This document shows positions 43,091-51,754 of a stretch of DNA of 64,000 nucleotides, piece after piece. Under the pieces are notes generated by a model. The model worked only from the letters and a program-made list of their open reading frames with translations, was not told the DNA's origin and searched no databases. The position numbers and the translations under genes are program-made. Source of the DNA: Oscillospiraceae bacterium (GTDB taxonomy: Bacteria > Bacillota > Clostridia > Oscillospirales > Ruminococcaceae); contig JAIHAL010000007.1 in NCBI GenBank assembly GCA_020054675.1, positions 91,195 to 155,194 on the forward strand, written 5' to 3'. Position 1 is the stretch's first letter; the number at the start of each line of letters is the position of its first letter.

Positions 43091-46054
43091 TTATGCCCTG
43101 CCCATGGCGGGGATTTTGCTTTGCGCATTTTTTTCATCAATAGCAGCGGCAAGACTTCTTATGCGGATTTTTGCCGCGCCAAGGTTGCTGATTTCGTCAA
43201 TTTTAAGCTGGGTATAAAGTTTTCCGCCGGATTCAAGTATTGAACGAACCTCATCGGTGGTTATCGCATCAATTCCACAGCCGAACGAAACAAGCTGTAC
43301 AAGCTGCATATCCGGCTGGGTGGTGACATATTGCGCCGCCCTGTAAAGCCTTGAATGGTAGGACCACTGGTTGAGCACATCAAGCTTTGGCGTGTGGCCA
43401 AGATGGGATATGCTGTCCTCTGTGATTACTGCCATGCCAAGTGAAGTAATCAGCTTGTGAATGCCGTGGTTTATTTCCGGGTCGAGGTGATAAGGTCTGC
43501 CTGCAAGAACGATTATCGTCCTTCCCTCTTTCCTTGCCTGCGCAATTATTTCAAACGCCTTTCTGGTTATGTCGTCTTTGTAGCTCCTTAATGCCTCAAA
43601 GCCCTTTTCATAAGCCTTTGCGGCATCTTTTTTGGATACTTTGTATTTTGAAAGTGACCTTGCAAGGGTATCGACGGCATGCCTTTTAAGGTTTATATCA
43701 ACGTGCGGATGAATGAAATTTTCATCGTTAAGGCTTGGGATATTTGCCTTTAAAAGTTCTGGATAATATGCCACAACCGGGCAGTTGTAGTGGTTGTCGC
43801 TTTCTCCCTCGTCAATGTTGTAGCTTTCACACGGGTAGAATATGAAATCAACTTCCCTTTCAAGCAGGCTTTCTATATGCCCGTGGGTAAGCTTTGCTGG
43901 ATAGCATACCGTATCAGATGGGATTGTATGCTGTCCTTTGTAATAGGTTCCCCTTGAAGTTTCCTCTGATGGCACAACCTCAAAGCCAAGAGATGTGAAA
44001 AATGCGTGCCAAAAAGGAAGCTGCTCATAAAATCCAAGCACAAGCGGCAGTCCGACCCTTGCTTTGGGATTTGGGCACTTTTCTTCAAGCACTGAAAGCA
44101 GCCTTTTGTACTTGTATTCGTAAAGGCATGGGGCCTCTTTGGGTTCTTTTATTCCCGCACCTTTTTCGCATTTGTTGCCGGAAATGAATTTCCGCCCGTC
44201 GCCGAAATTTACTATTGTAAGGTTGCAGCGTGCGGTGCATCCTCCGCAGACAGCCGCCTTTGCGGAATATGAAAATCTTTCAAGCTCTTCTTTTGAGATA
44301 AGCGTGGAACGCTCGCCGGCGGTTTCCTTTGCAAAAAGCGCCGCGCCGAACGCTCCCATAAGTCCGGCAATTTCAGGGCGCACGACATTTCTTCCAAGCT
44401 CCATTTCAAATGAGCGGAGCACGGCATCGTTTAAAAATGTTCCGCCTTGAACGACTATGTTTTCGCCAAGCTCGTCAACCGACTTTGCCCTTATTACCTT
44501 GTATATGGCATTTTTGATTACCGACGCGGAAAGTCCCGCGGAAATATCCTCAACAGACGCCCCGTCCTTTTGTGCCTGCTTTACGCTGCTGTTCATGAAA
44601 ACCGTACAGCGTGAGCCAAGGTCCACCGGCCTTTCCGCAAAAAGCCCAAGCTTTGAAAATTCGGATATGTCATATCCAAGCGCCAAAGCAAAGGTCTGTA
44701 TGAAAGAGCCGCAGCCGGACGAACAAGCTTCATTGAGCATTATGCTGTCGATTGCATTGTTTTTTATCTTAAAGCATTTTATATCCTGTCCGCCTATGTC
44801 TATGATGAAATCAACATTCGGGCAAAAATATGCCGCCGCCTTGTAGTGCGCCACAGTTTCAACCAGTCCGGCATCCACTTTAAGCCCCGCGCGGATAAGG
44901 TCCTCGCCGTATCCAGTAACGGCGCTTCCCCTTATTTTAAGTCCTTTCGGCGCAAGGGAGTAGATTTCTTTAAGCCTTTCGATGATGTTGTCCAGCGGCC
45001 TGCCTAGATTTGATGAGTAATGCGAGTACAAAAGCTTTGCGTCCGGAGTTATCAGCACAAGCTTTGTCGTGGTGGAACCCGCATCTATCCCAAGGTACGC
45101 ATCGCCCTCATATGTGCTTATGTCAGCCTTTTCCAGGCTGTATTTTTTATGCCTTGCGGCAAAGCTTTCATATTCGGCGTGTGTTTCAAAAAGCTTTCTG
45201 CCGGCAATTATATTGTCCGAAACAGGAGCATCCTTGATTTTTTGGATTATTTCCTCCAAAATCATATGCTCCACGTTTTCCTTTGCAAAAAGCGCGCATC
45301 CGTAGGCCATAAATACGGGGGCATTTTCGGGAAACACTGCATTTTCCGGCGAAAGGGAAAGCGTCTTTTCAAATGCCTTCCTAAGCCCCTTTAAGAAATA
45401 AAGCGGTCCGCCAAGGAAAAGCACCTTTCCCTTTATTTCCCTGCCCTGAGCAAGTCCTGAAACCGTCTGGTCAACCACCGCCTGGAATATGCTTGCGGCG
45501 ATATCTTCCCTCCTTGCGCCTTGGTTGAGCAATGGCTGGATGTCAGATTTTGCAAAAACTCCGCACCTTGAAGCAATAGGATAAAGCTTTTGCGCATTTT
45601 CGGAAAGAGCATCCATTTCATCGGGAGTAATTCCCAAAAGTGTTGCCATCTGGTCAATGAATGCGCCCGTTCCCCCGGCGCAGGAACCGTTCATCCTCTG
45701 CTCCACCCCGCCGGTAAGGAAGATGATTTTTGCATCCTCTCCGCCAAGCTCAATCACAACATCGGCATCGGGACAGCTTTTTTTAACGGCAATAAAAGCG
45801 CCGTACACCTCCTGAACAAACGGAAGCTTTGCATTTCCCGCAAGGCCCATTCCGGCTGAGCCGGTAAGGCAGGCCTTAAAACTGTCCTGCGGATAGCGGG
45901 AGCGAATTTCCTCCAACTGTTCCGCAACGGTTTCACGCACCTTTGAGAAATGCCTTTGGTATTTAGAATAAATTATTTCGTCATTTTCATTTATTATAAC
46001 TGTTTTAACCGTAGTGGAACCTACGTCTATGCCCAGCGAATAAACTTTTTCCAT
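43091..46054 (-). CDS. 2-Hydroxyacyl-CoA dehydratase activase-like protein, double activase plus DUF2229
   Basis: 987 residues. Two tandem BcrAD/BadFG (HgdC-type) ATPase domains: first at about 1-265 (GIDVGSTTVKTVI, NGSCAGGTGAFIDQ, ASRCGVFAKSD), second at about 315-570 (GIDAGSTTTKLVLI, NEACSSGCGSF, GSRCTVFMNSS). Cys in these motifs would bridge a [4Fe-4S] cluster. A DUF2229 region follows (CGGCTARCNLTIVNF near 615, CEKG, then to the end). Activases inject a high-potential electron into dehydratases. Related proteins in other Firmicutes are often longer, with further C-terminal domains; this one ends after the DUF2229 part. No dehydratase subunits are adjacent. ATG with GATAGGAG upstream. Confidence 0.88.
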   Translation of the reverse strand: MEKVYSLGIDVGSTTVKTVIINENDEIIYSKYQRHFSKVRETVAEQLEEIRSRYPQDSFKACLTGSAGMGLAGNAKLPFVQEVYGAFIAVKKSCPDADVVIELGGEDAKIIFLTGGVEQRMNGSCAGGTGAFIDQMATLLGITPDEMDALSENAQKLYPIASRCGVFAKSDIQPLLNQGARREDIAASIFQAVVDQTVSGLAQGREIKGKVLFLGGPLYFLKGLRKAFEKTLSLSPENAVFPENAPVFMAYGCALFAKENVEHMILEEIIQKIKDAPVSDNIIAGRKLFETHAEYESFAARHKKYSLEKADISTYEGDAYLGIDAGSTTTKLVLITPDAKLLYSHYSSNLGRPLDNIIERLKEIYSLAPKGLKIRGSAVTGYGEDLIRAGLKVDAGLVETVAHYKAAAYFCPNVDFIIDIGGQDIKCFKIKNNAIDSIMLNEACSSGCGSFIQTFALALGYDISEFSKLGLFAERPVDLGSRCTVFMNSSVKQAQKDGASVEDISAGLSASVIKNAIYKVIRAKSVDELGENIVVQGGTFLNDAVLRSFEMELGRNVVRPEIAGLMGAFGAALFAKETAGERSTLISKEELERFSYSAKAAVCGGCTARCNLTIVNFGDGRKFISGNKCEKGAGIKEPKEAPCLYEYKYKRLLSVLEEKCPNPKARVGLPLVLGFYEQLPFWHAFFTSLGFEVVPSEETSRGTYYKGQHTIPSDTVCYPAKLTHGHIESLLEREVDFIFYPCESYNIDEGESDNHYNCPVVAYYPELLKANIPSLNDENFIHPHVDINLKRHAVDTLARSLSKYKVSKKDAAKAYEKGFEALRSYKDDITRKAFEIIAQARKEGRTIIVLAGRPYHLDPEINHGIHKLITSLGMAVITEDSISHLGHTPKLDVLNQWSYHSRLYRAAQYVTTQPDMQLVQLVSFGCGIDAITTDEVRSILESGGKLYTQLKIDEISNLGAAKIRIRSLAAAIDEKNAQSKIPAMGRA

Positions 46055-46084
46055 AAAAAACTCCTATCAAGCCGGATTTTTACG

Positions 46085-46753
46085 TCAGTCCCTGTTGTCA
46101 AGTTTCAGCGCGGAATAAATTTGATTCGGCAAAGTGTTGTGTGTAAGAATTAAAAGCTTGTCGCCGCTTTTCAATGGAGTCTGTCCGCGCGGAATTATAA
46201 GCGTATCATTCCTTGTTATTGAAATAATATTTATTGTTTCGGGAAGCTTTAAATTTTTTATAAGCACCCCGTCCATGTCATAATCCTTTGGCAGTTCAAG
46301 CTCGCAAATCGAACCTGCGCCGTGATGTATAGTAATAAGCTGCTTTATCCTTGAAGCATCCACTTCATGCTCTATGAGCGAAGCTATGTTGTTTGTGCTG
46401 TTTATAACATTGTCTACGCCAAGCTGTTTTAAGGCGTCGGCATTTTTGGGATTGTTCACCTTTGCGATGGTCTTTGGAACATTAAAAATCTTTTTTGCAA
46501 GCTGGCAGGCAATAAGATTGCACTCGTCCATGCCTGTAACGCATACAATGGCTTGTGATTCCCCAACCCTTGCGCTGCTGAGCGTTTCTATTTGCGTCCC
46601 GTCCCCGCATATCACGGGAATGTCAAGCTCATTTGCAAGAAATGCGCTGGTTTTTTTATCCGCCTCGATAACGGTCGGTTCATGGTGATGTTCTATAAGT
46701 GTTTTTATAAGATAATATCCGACTTTTCCGCCGCCGACAACTGTAACTTTCAT
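46085..46753 (-). CDS. TrkA-type potassium channel regulator (RCK), copy 2
   Basis: 222 residues. Rossmann RCK_N domain with VVGGGKVGYYL nucleotide loop and acidic Glu after strand 2 (VIEAD), then a TrkA-C domain (about 140-215). These proteins bind NAD(H) or ATP and gate Trk/Ktr potassium channels. Lies 18 nt downstream of another TrkA-type gene; no TrkH/KtrB pore gene is nearby. Confidence 0.9.
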   Translation of the reverse strand: MKVTVVGGGKVGYYLIKTLIEHHHEPTVIEADKKTSAFLANELDIPVICGDGTQIETLSSARVGESQAIVCVTGMDECNLIACQLAKKIFNVPKTIAKVNNPKNADALKQLGVDNVINSTNNIASLIEHEVDASRIKQLITIHHGAGSICELELPKDYDMDGVLIKNLKLPETINIISITRNDTLIIPRGQTPLKSGDKLLILTHNTLPNQIYSALKLDNRD

Positions 46754-46771
46754 TTTTAAAGCCTCTTTTCC

Positions 46772-47389
46772 TTAATCCACAAGCTTTGAGAATATCAGCT
46801 TGTCGCCTTTTTTAAGCGTCATGTCTTTAAGTCCTACAAGAATAAGCGACGAATCACGCTCAATGGCATACAGCACTTCATTTTCCTCAAATTCTATCTC
46901 GCTTACCTTGCAGTCCCAATATTCTCTTGGTATGTCCATTAAAGTAAAGGTTATGGTATGCGCGCCGAGGTTTATGTTTTTAGCCGGCGAATTGTCCAAA
47001 AGCGCGGAGCAAACCGCCGAAACCGTCAGATTTGTCGGGCATACCGTTTGCAGTCCGAAATGGGAAAACACATCTCCGCGGCTTGGGTCGTAAATTCTTG
47101 CAAGCACTTTGGGAACCTTAAAAATTTCCCTTGCAAGCTGAGAAACCATTATATTTATATTATCGTCTTCCGTCATTGCCGCAAGTGCGTCGCAATTTTC
47201 GATTCCAGCCTTTTTAAGCACATCCTGGTCAATAGGCACGCCGTGGATGGTGTATCCGGAAAAATCCGGCGAAAGCCTTTCAAAGCTGGTTTCGTCCTTT
47301 GCCACAACAGAAACGTCATGTCCTTTGCGGCTAAGCACGCTTGCAAGCGTTGAGCCGACCTTGCCGCACCCCACAACAAGGATATTCAT
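46772..47389 (-). CDS. TrkA-type potassium channel regulator (RCK), copy 1
   Basis: 205 residues. RCK_N domain with VVGCGKVGSTLA and a TrkA-C domain (about 130-205). It has Lys in VVAKDE where copy 2 has an acidic Glu, so the two may prefer different nucleotides. The pair could form a heteromeric ring. R4 lies directly upstream. Confidence 0.9.
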   Translation of the reverse strand: MNILVVGCGKVGSTLASVLSRKGHDVSVVAKDETSFERLSPDFSGYTIHGVPIDQDVLKKAGIENCDALAAMTEDDNINIMVSQLAREIFKVPKVLARIYDPSRGDVFSHFGLQTVCPTNLTVSAVCSALLDNSPAKNINLGAHTITFTLMDIPREYWDCKVSEIEFEENEVLYAIERDSSLILVGLKDMTLKKGDKLIFSKLVD

Positions 47390-47475
47390 TTAAAAGCCCC
47401 CTTAAAAGCCATACATTGTTTTTTCTTTCAGTTATCTTATTATTATACTACATCAATGTAAAAAAAGCAATTTTT

Positions 47476-48400
47476 ATAGTTAGCAAGATAGTTGTTAGTT
47501 ATAATTTTGTTGTCTTGGTCTTTCCTTGTTTTAAATGGGAGCGTTGCCCATTTAGTAATTAGTTTATAGTTGTCAGTAGTTAGATTTTATTGTCTTGCTT
47601 TATTTCGAAGGTGGCTTTGCCCCCTTCATTTACTTTTAAAGCAAATAAAGTTATCAAGCAACCCCCAGTGACTTTTTGTCCGGCGACAAAAAGTCACCAA
47701 AAAACGCCTAATTTATATGTCTTATTCCGCCGGCTTTTCGGCAACGGGCGCCACGCTATCGCTTGCGCCGTTTAGAAGTTAGAGATTAGAGGTTAGAAAT
47801 TAGAATTTGATATTTTTACATTAAAGGTCTTATTTTAATTTGCCACTATCTAACATCTAACGTCTAACAACTAACATCTAAATGGCAAAGCTCGGCTGCC
47901 TTTCTTGAAGATGCCACGTCTTATTAAGTTAAAGGCAAAAAAGAAGAGTACTTGCGAACCTCGGAAAGCAGCTTATTTTACTTAATAAGAAAAGATTTTC
48001 CGCTAATAAGGTTGCTAAGGCAAATTTAGAAAAAGACCTGCTTTTCGTCGTAAAATTGGAGTGGTGAGCACCAAGGCGAAAAGCAGGTCAACATTTTGTA
48101 GCCGTCAGCCGCCGAGCAGGACGCAAGCGAATGCGTGGCGTCCGTTGCCGGCGGGTAGGCGAATGTAGACGCACAAAAAGCCCCGCAGGGCGGCGTCTTT
48201 TGCCTACTTTTCTTCGCTGGTGAAGAAAAGTAGGCAGGGGGGATTCAAAAACATAAGTATATTAAAAAATAAGAAGAGGGGGACGGAGTCCCCCCCATAA
48301 TCGTTATAAAATATTTGTTAGTATATAGAAAATTAAAATAAGACCTTTATAAGACCTTTAATGTAAAAATATCCAATTCCAACCTCTAACTTCTAAAAAA
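47476..48400 (+). repeat. Composite palindromic repeat, copy R4
   Basis: Longest copy, same orientation as R1. AAATGGG/CCCATTT hairpin at the left, GTGACTTTTTGTC/GACAAAAAGTCAC hairpin (about 47670-47699), nested 111-bp heptad element at 47771-47881, GACCTGCTTTTCG/CGAAAAGCAGGTC (about 48035-48089), CGCCG..GGACGC..GCGTCC..CGGCG module (about 48109-48155), GCCTACTTTTCTTC/GAAGAAAAGTAGGC (about 48202-48235), then GGGGGACGGAGTCCCCC and an inverted second heptad element (about 48315-48399). Ends at AACTGGACAA, the -35 region of the araC promoter. Confidence 0.92.
47771..47881. repeat. Nested 111-bp heptad-inverted element (in R4)
   Basis: Same length, core and insertion site as the copy at 8251-8361. 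A third copy is at 55145-55249 and an inverted one at about 48315-48399. Confidence 0.85.
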
Positions 48401-48405
48401 TCAAC

Positions 48406-48434
48406 TGGACAATATTGTTTAAACATGTTAAAAT
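48406..48434 (+). promoter_or_regulatory. Promoter of the araC-family gene
   Basis: TGGACA (48406-48411), 17-bp spacer, TAAAAT (48429-48434), immediately after R4. Confidence 0.78.
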
Positions 48435-48490
48435 ATATAAAAACCGTCGTAAAAAACAATGGCCTTTTGTACGAAAGCGGGGAATGGGAT

Positions 48491-49357
48491 ATGGAAAAAT
48501 CCATGAGCTATAAAAATATTGTAGGCCTGCGCTTTTTAAGGAATATTAAAAGACAGACAAACGACCTTTACCTTGTACATTGCGGACATCAGCAGTGCCC
48601 GCCGAATTATACCTATGACCACAAAATCCCCAACGAATACCATTTGCATTTCGTGCTCGACGGCAAGGGCAGAATAGAAATGAACGGAAAAGTTTATCAT
48701 GTTAAAAAAGAAGATATTTTTATGATTTTCAAGGATGTTCCAATGAAATATTTTGCCGATGAAGATGAGCCTTGGGAATATATGTGGGTGACTTTCGACG
48801 GATACGCCGCAGAAGAATATGTAAATAAAATAGGCCTTTCGCCGGAAAAACCGGTTGCGACTTCGGCCATTCCCGTAAAAACTTACTTCCCCATGGTCAA
48901 AAAAATCCTTGACGCATATGAACTTACCATCGCAAACGAAATTAAAAGAGTCGGATATTTGTTTGAAATAATCGCAACGCTTATTGAAGCGCAGGCAAGC
49001 CTTGAAAAAGGCAAAAGGCAGTACGATTATTCAAGCGAAGCCTATGTGGATTATGCCCTGCAATATATAAAAACCAACTATGCCCATATCAAGGTGAACG
49101 ATATTGCAAAATATATCGGCATAAACCGCTCTTATTTTACGTCTATTTTCAAGAAAAAAATGAATATGTCACCGCAGGATTACCTTATGAACTGCCGGCT
49201 TAAAAAAGCCGAGGAGCTTATAAAGACCACAAACTTGTCCTTTAAGGAAATTTCCGAAACGGTGGGGTATGAAAATCCGCTTACCTTTTCAAAAATGTTC
49301 AAGCAGGCATACGGATGCAGTCCTAAAAGCTATAGGGAAAATAATAAGGATGAATAA
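48491..49357 (+). CDS. AraC-family transcriptional regulator
   Basis: 288 residues: cupin-like ligand domain (about 30-130; YHLHFVLDGKGRIEMNGKVYHV) and a C-terminal double helix-turn-helix (about 190-285; VNDIAKYIGINRSYFTSIFKKK, FKEISETVGYENPLTFSKMFKQAYGCSPKSYR). Typical of regulators of carbohydrate genes in Firmicutes. ATG 48491 has a GGGGAATGGG site; an earlier ATG at 48425 falls inside the predicted promoter. Targets unknown; the neighbours are glycosyltransferases with their own tandem promoters. Confidence 0.92.
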   Translation: MEKSMSYKNIVGLRFLRNIKRQTNDLYLVHCGHQQCPPNYTYDHKIPNEYHLHFVLDGKGRIEMNGKVYHVKKEDIFMIFKDVPMKYFADEDEPWEYMWVTFDGYAAEEYVNKIGLSPEKPVATSAIPVKTYFPMVKKILDAYELTIANEIKRVGYLFEIIATLIEAQASLEKGKRQYDYSSEAYVDYALQYIKTNYAHIKVNDIAKYIGINRSYFTSIFKKKMNMSPQDYLMNCRLKKAEELIKTTNLSFKEISETVGYENPLTFSKMFKQAYGCSPKSYRENNKDE

Positions 49358-49362
49358 TATTC

Positions 49363-49395
49363 GCCGCCCTTTTCAGTTTAATCGGGCGGCTTTTT
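49363..49395 (+). terminator. Terminator after the araC-family gene
   Basis: GCCGCCC and GGGCGGC arms followed by TTTTTC. Confidence 0.88.
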
Positions 49396-49472
49396 CATAA
49401 TTTTTTTGCAATTTCTACATAAAAGAAATAATTAAAGGTATTAAAATATGTACGCTGAATGACAGCTTTTTC

Positions 49473-49501
49473 TTGACAAATGTTGCGCCATGTGTTATAC
49501 T
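49473..49501 (+). promoter_or_regulatory. Promoter P1 of the glycolipid operon
   Basis: TTGACA (49473-49478), 17-bp spacer, TATACT (49496-49501). Confidence 0.85.
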
Positions 49502-49503
49502 TG

Positions 49504-49526
49504 CTGTATTAGTACAAATAATACAG
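49504..49526. promoter_or_regulatory. Dyad between tandem promoters (operator candidate)
   Basis: CTGTATT and AATACAG arms with a 9-nt centre, at the start of the P1 transcript and upstream of P2. The binder is unknown. Confidence 0.55.
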
Positions 49527-49537
49527 ATAAAATTTTC

Positions 49538-49566
49538 TTGACATGATGAATAAACTGTAATATCAT
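49538..49566 (+). promoter_or_regulatory. Promoter P2 of the glycolipid operon
   Basis: TTGACA (49538-49543), 17-bp spacer, TATCAT (49561-49566), 65 bp downstream of P1. Confidence 0.8.
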
Positions 49567-49620
49567 TTAAATAAATGTTTATGAATGAATACCATTTTGT
49601 TAAAGAGGGGCGTTTTTCGC

Positions 49621-50727
49621 TTGAAGATAATGGTTATTTCGTCAAATTATACCGGCAGCGGGCATAAAAGCGTCTATGAAGCTATAAAGCAAAAATTTTC
49701 CGAAGAAGACGGAGTTGAAATAAAATTTGTCGAGGGCTTTGCGCTGAGCGGCCCGATAGGCCCGAAAGTGGCAAAATCATACGGATTTTTGTCAAGGCGG
49801 GCAAAACTGCTCTGGAAGACCGTTTGGCTTATGGCGGAGCATACCTCCCTGCCGGTGGCGCTTACAAGGACAACAATGGAGAAAAGGTTTATTGAGGAAG
49901 TGGAAAGCTTTAAGCCGGACTTGATACTTTCACTGCATCCGAACTACAACAGCTCCGTTATAGATGTGCTTGAAAAGCATGGCAAGAAGATTCCGGTTGC
50001 CACTGTTATAAGCGATATAGTAACAATTTCAAGCCTTTGGACGGACAAGCGGGCGGATGTTATTTTCTGCCCGACAAAGGAATGCGCAGAGGCCTGCCAA
50101 AAAAGAGGAATAAGCCTTTCAAGGATAAGATACCGCGGACTTCCGGTAAGGCAGGAATTTTTCAGCATAAAGCATTCAAGGGCCCTTGACGGAAACAGCG
50201 TGCTTGAATACCTTATAATAAGCGGGGCGGAAGGAGTCGGCAGCCTTGACAGGATTGCAAAGGAAATCCTTGAAAACTTTCCTTCAAGGGTTACAATTAT
50301 TGCCGGACGCAATGAAAAGCTGAAAAGAAAGCTTGAAAAAAGCTTTGAGGATAAGTACGGCGGCAGGATAACCATACTTGGTTATGTAAATAATATTTAT
50401 GAAATAATGGCAAAAACAGATGTAATTATCACACGGTGCAGCCCGAATACAATAATGGAGGCCTCGGTTATGAATATTCCGTTCATAGCTTTTGGGAAGC
50501 CTTTGCCGCAGGAAAAAGGCAACACCGAATTTGTCGAAAAAAACAGGCTTGGACTTGTCTGCAAGAGCGAAAAGGATGTTCCCGAAAAAGTAAAGGAGCT
50601 TGTTGCAGACAATTTAAGGCTCTATAAAAGGATACAGCAGCATCAGAGGGAATACATAAAGAAAAATCCCGCCGACGATATTGCAAATGAAATAAAAAAT
50701 CGTTTCGGCGCAAAATATATGTCTTGA
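49621..50727 (+). CDS. MurG/MGDG-synthase-like glycosyltransferase (GT28 type)
   Basis: 368 residues, two Rossmann-like halves. The N-terminal half has SSNYTGSGHKSVYEAI (acceptor side), as in processive diacylglycerol glucosyltransferases; the C-terminal half has the sugar-nucleotide segment TRCSPNTIMEASVMNIPFIAFGKPLPQEKGN. It probably adds glucose or galactose to diacylglycerol to make glycolipid. TTG 49621 is preferred (AAAGAGGGG upstream); upstream codons are not supported. First of three cell-envelope genes. Confidence 0.85.
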   Translation: MKIMVISSNYTGSGHKSVYEAIKQKFSEEDGVEIKFVEGFALSGPIGPKVAKSYGFLSRRAKLLWKTVWLMAEHTSLPVALTRTTMEKRFIEEVESFKPDLILSLHPNYNSSVIDVLEKHGKKIPVATVISDIVTISSLWTDKRADVIFCPTKECAEACQKRGISLSRIRYRGLPVRQEFFSIKHSRALDGNSVLEYLIISGAEGVGSLDRIAKEILENFPSRVTIIAGRNEKLKRKLEKSFEDKYGGRITILGYVNNIYEIMAKTDVIITRCSPNTIMEASVMNIPFIAFGKPLPQEKGNTEFVEKNRLGLVCKSEKDVPEKVKELVADNLRLYKRIQQHQREYIKKNPADDIANEIKNRFGAKYMS

Positions 50728-50752
50728 AATTTTTTAAAAAAGCAGGGATAAT

Positions 50753-51754
50753 ATGAATTTAAATCCTAAAATAAGCGTTATAGTCCCGATTTACAATGTT
50801 GAACCGTATTTGGAAAAATGCCTTTTGTCAATAGCGCACCAAACTTTCAAGGATTTTGAGGTAATCATGGTAAATGACGGCTCGCCTGACGGCTCCGCAC
50901 TAATTGCCGAAAAATTTGTTGAAAGGTATTCAAATTTCAAGCTGATTTCACAGCCGAACATGGGACTCGGCTGTGCAAGGAACAGAGGGCTTGAACTTGC
51001 AAAGGGAGAATATGTAGCTTTTATTGACAGCGATGACTGCATAAAGCCGGATTATCTCGAAAAGCTTTATAATGCAGCCGTCCAAAACGGGGCGGATATT
51101 GCCATATGCGGCTTTGAAATGCATTGGCTCAAAACGGATATAAAGGTAAAAAACTTTATTAAAAAGCGTCCGGGAGTTTATGATGCAAAAGAAATCCTCA
51201 AATGCCTCATAAGAGACTTAAGCGTGCAGTTTTACGTCTGGAACAAGCTGTTCAAGCGTTCGCTTTTTTCCGAAAACGGGATTTGGTATCCCCGCATGAG
51301 ATTTGAGGATATAGGCACCCTGCCGCGGGTTTTTTACCACGCAAACAAGGTAGCTGTAATTCCCGATTACCTTTATGTTTATTCAAAGCGCAAAAACAGC
51401 ATCATAAGCCAGCTCAGCGAACAAAACCTGAACGACTATGTGCGTTCGCTTTGCATGTTGAGGCTTTTCCTTGAAGAAAAAGGCTGCTATGAGGAGTATG
51501 AATTTTCATTCAAAATGTTAAAAGCCAAGGCCGGCATTGCCGTTTACCCGTGGACAATGCTTTTGCATAAAAGGGGCGGAAGCTTTGACGGATTTTTTGC
51601 AAATTTCAAAGGCCTAAAAATGAGGCTTAAAGAATATTCACAAAAACAGCTTCCCGACAATGCTGAGGAAAAGTATCTTTTCCCGGCAGTTTTGGTGCCT
51701 AAGGCTTTGCCAAATAATAAAAAGGCGGAAAAAAGAAGAAGGTATGAATTCTAA
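50753..51754 (+). CDS. GT2-family glycosyltransferase
   Basis: 333 residues. GT-A fold with ISVIVPIYNVEPYLEKCL at the N-terminus, VNDGSPDGS, and FIDSDDC (the metal-binding DxD). A basic C-terminus (KKAEKRRRYEF) suggests membrane association. It adds a nucleotide-activated sugar to an envelope polymer or lipid; exact donor unknown. Lies 25 nt after the GT28 gene and overlaps the flippase gene by 11 nt. Confidence 0.92.
   Translation: MNLNPKISVIVPIYNVEPYLEKCLLSIAHQTFKDFEVIMVNDGSPDGSALIAEKFVERYSNFKLISQPNMGLGCARNRGLELAKGEYVAFIDSDDCIKPDYLEKLYNAAVQNGADIAICGFEMHWLKTDIKVKNFIKKRPGVYDAKEILKCLIRDLSVQFYVWNKLFKRSLFSENGIWYPRMRFEDIGTLPRVFYHANKVAVIPDYLYVYSKRKNSIISQLSEQNLNDYVRSLCMLRLFLEEKGCYEEYEFSFKMLKAKAGIAVYPWTMLLHKRGGSFDGFFANFKGLKMRLKEYSQKQLPDNAEEKYLFPAVLVPKALPNNKKAEKRRRYEF

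Noticed and set aside
48425..48490. Longer start for the AraC regulator
   Set aside because: It would place the start codon within the promoter spacer.
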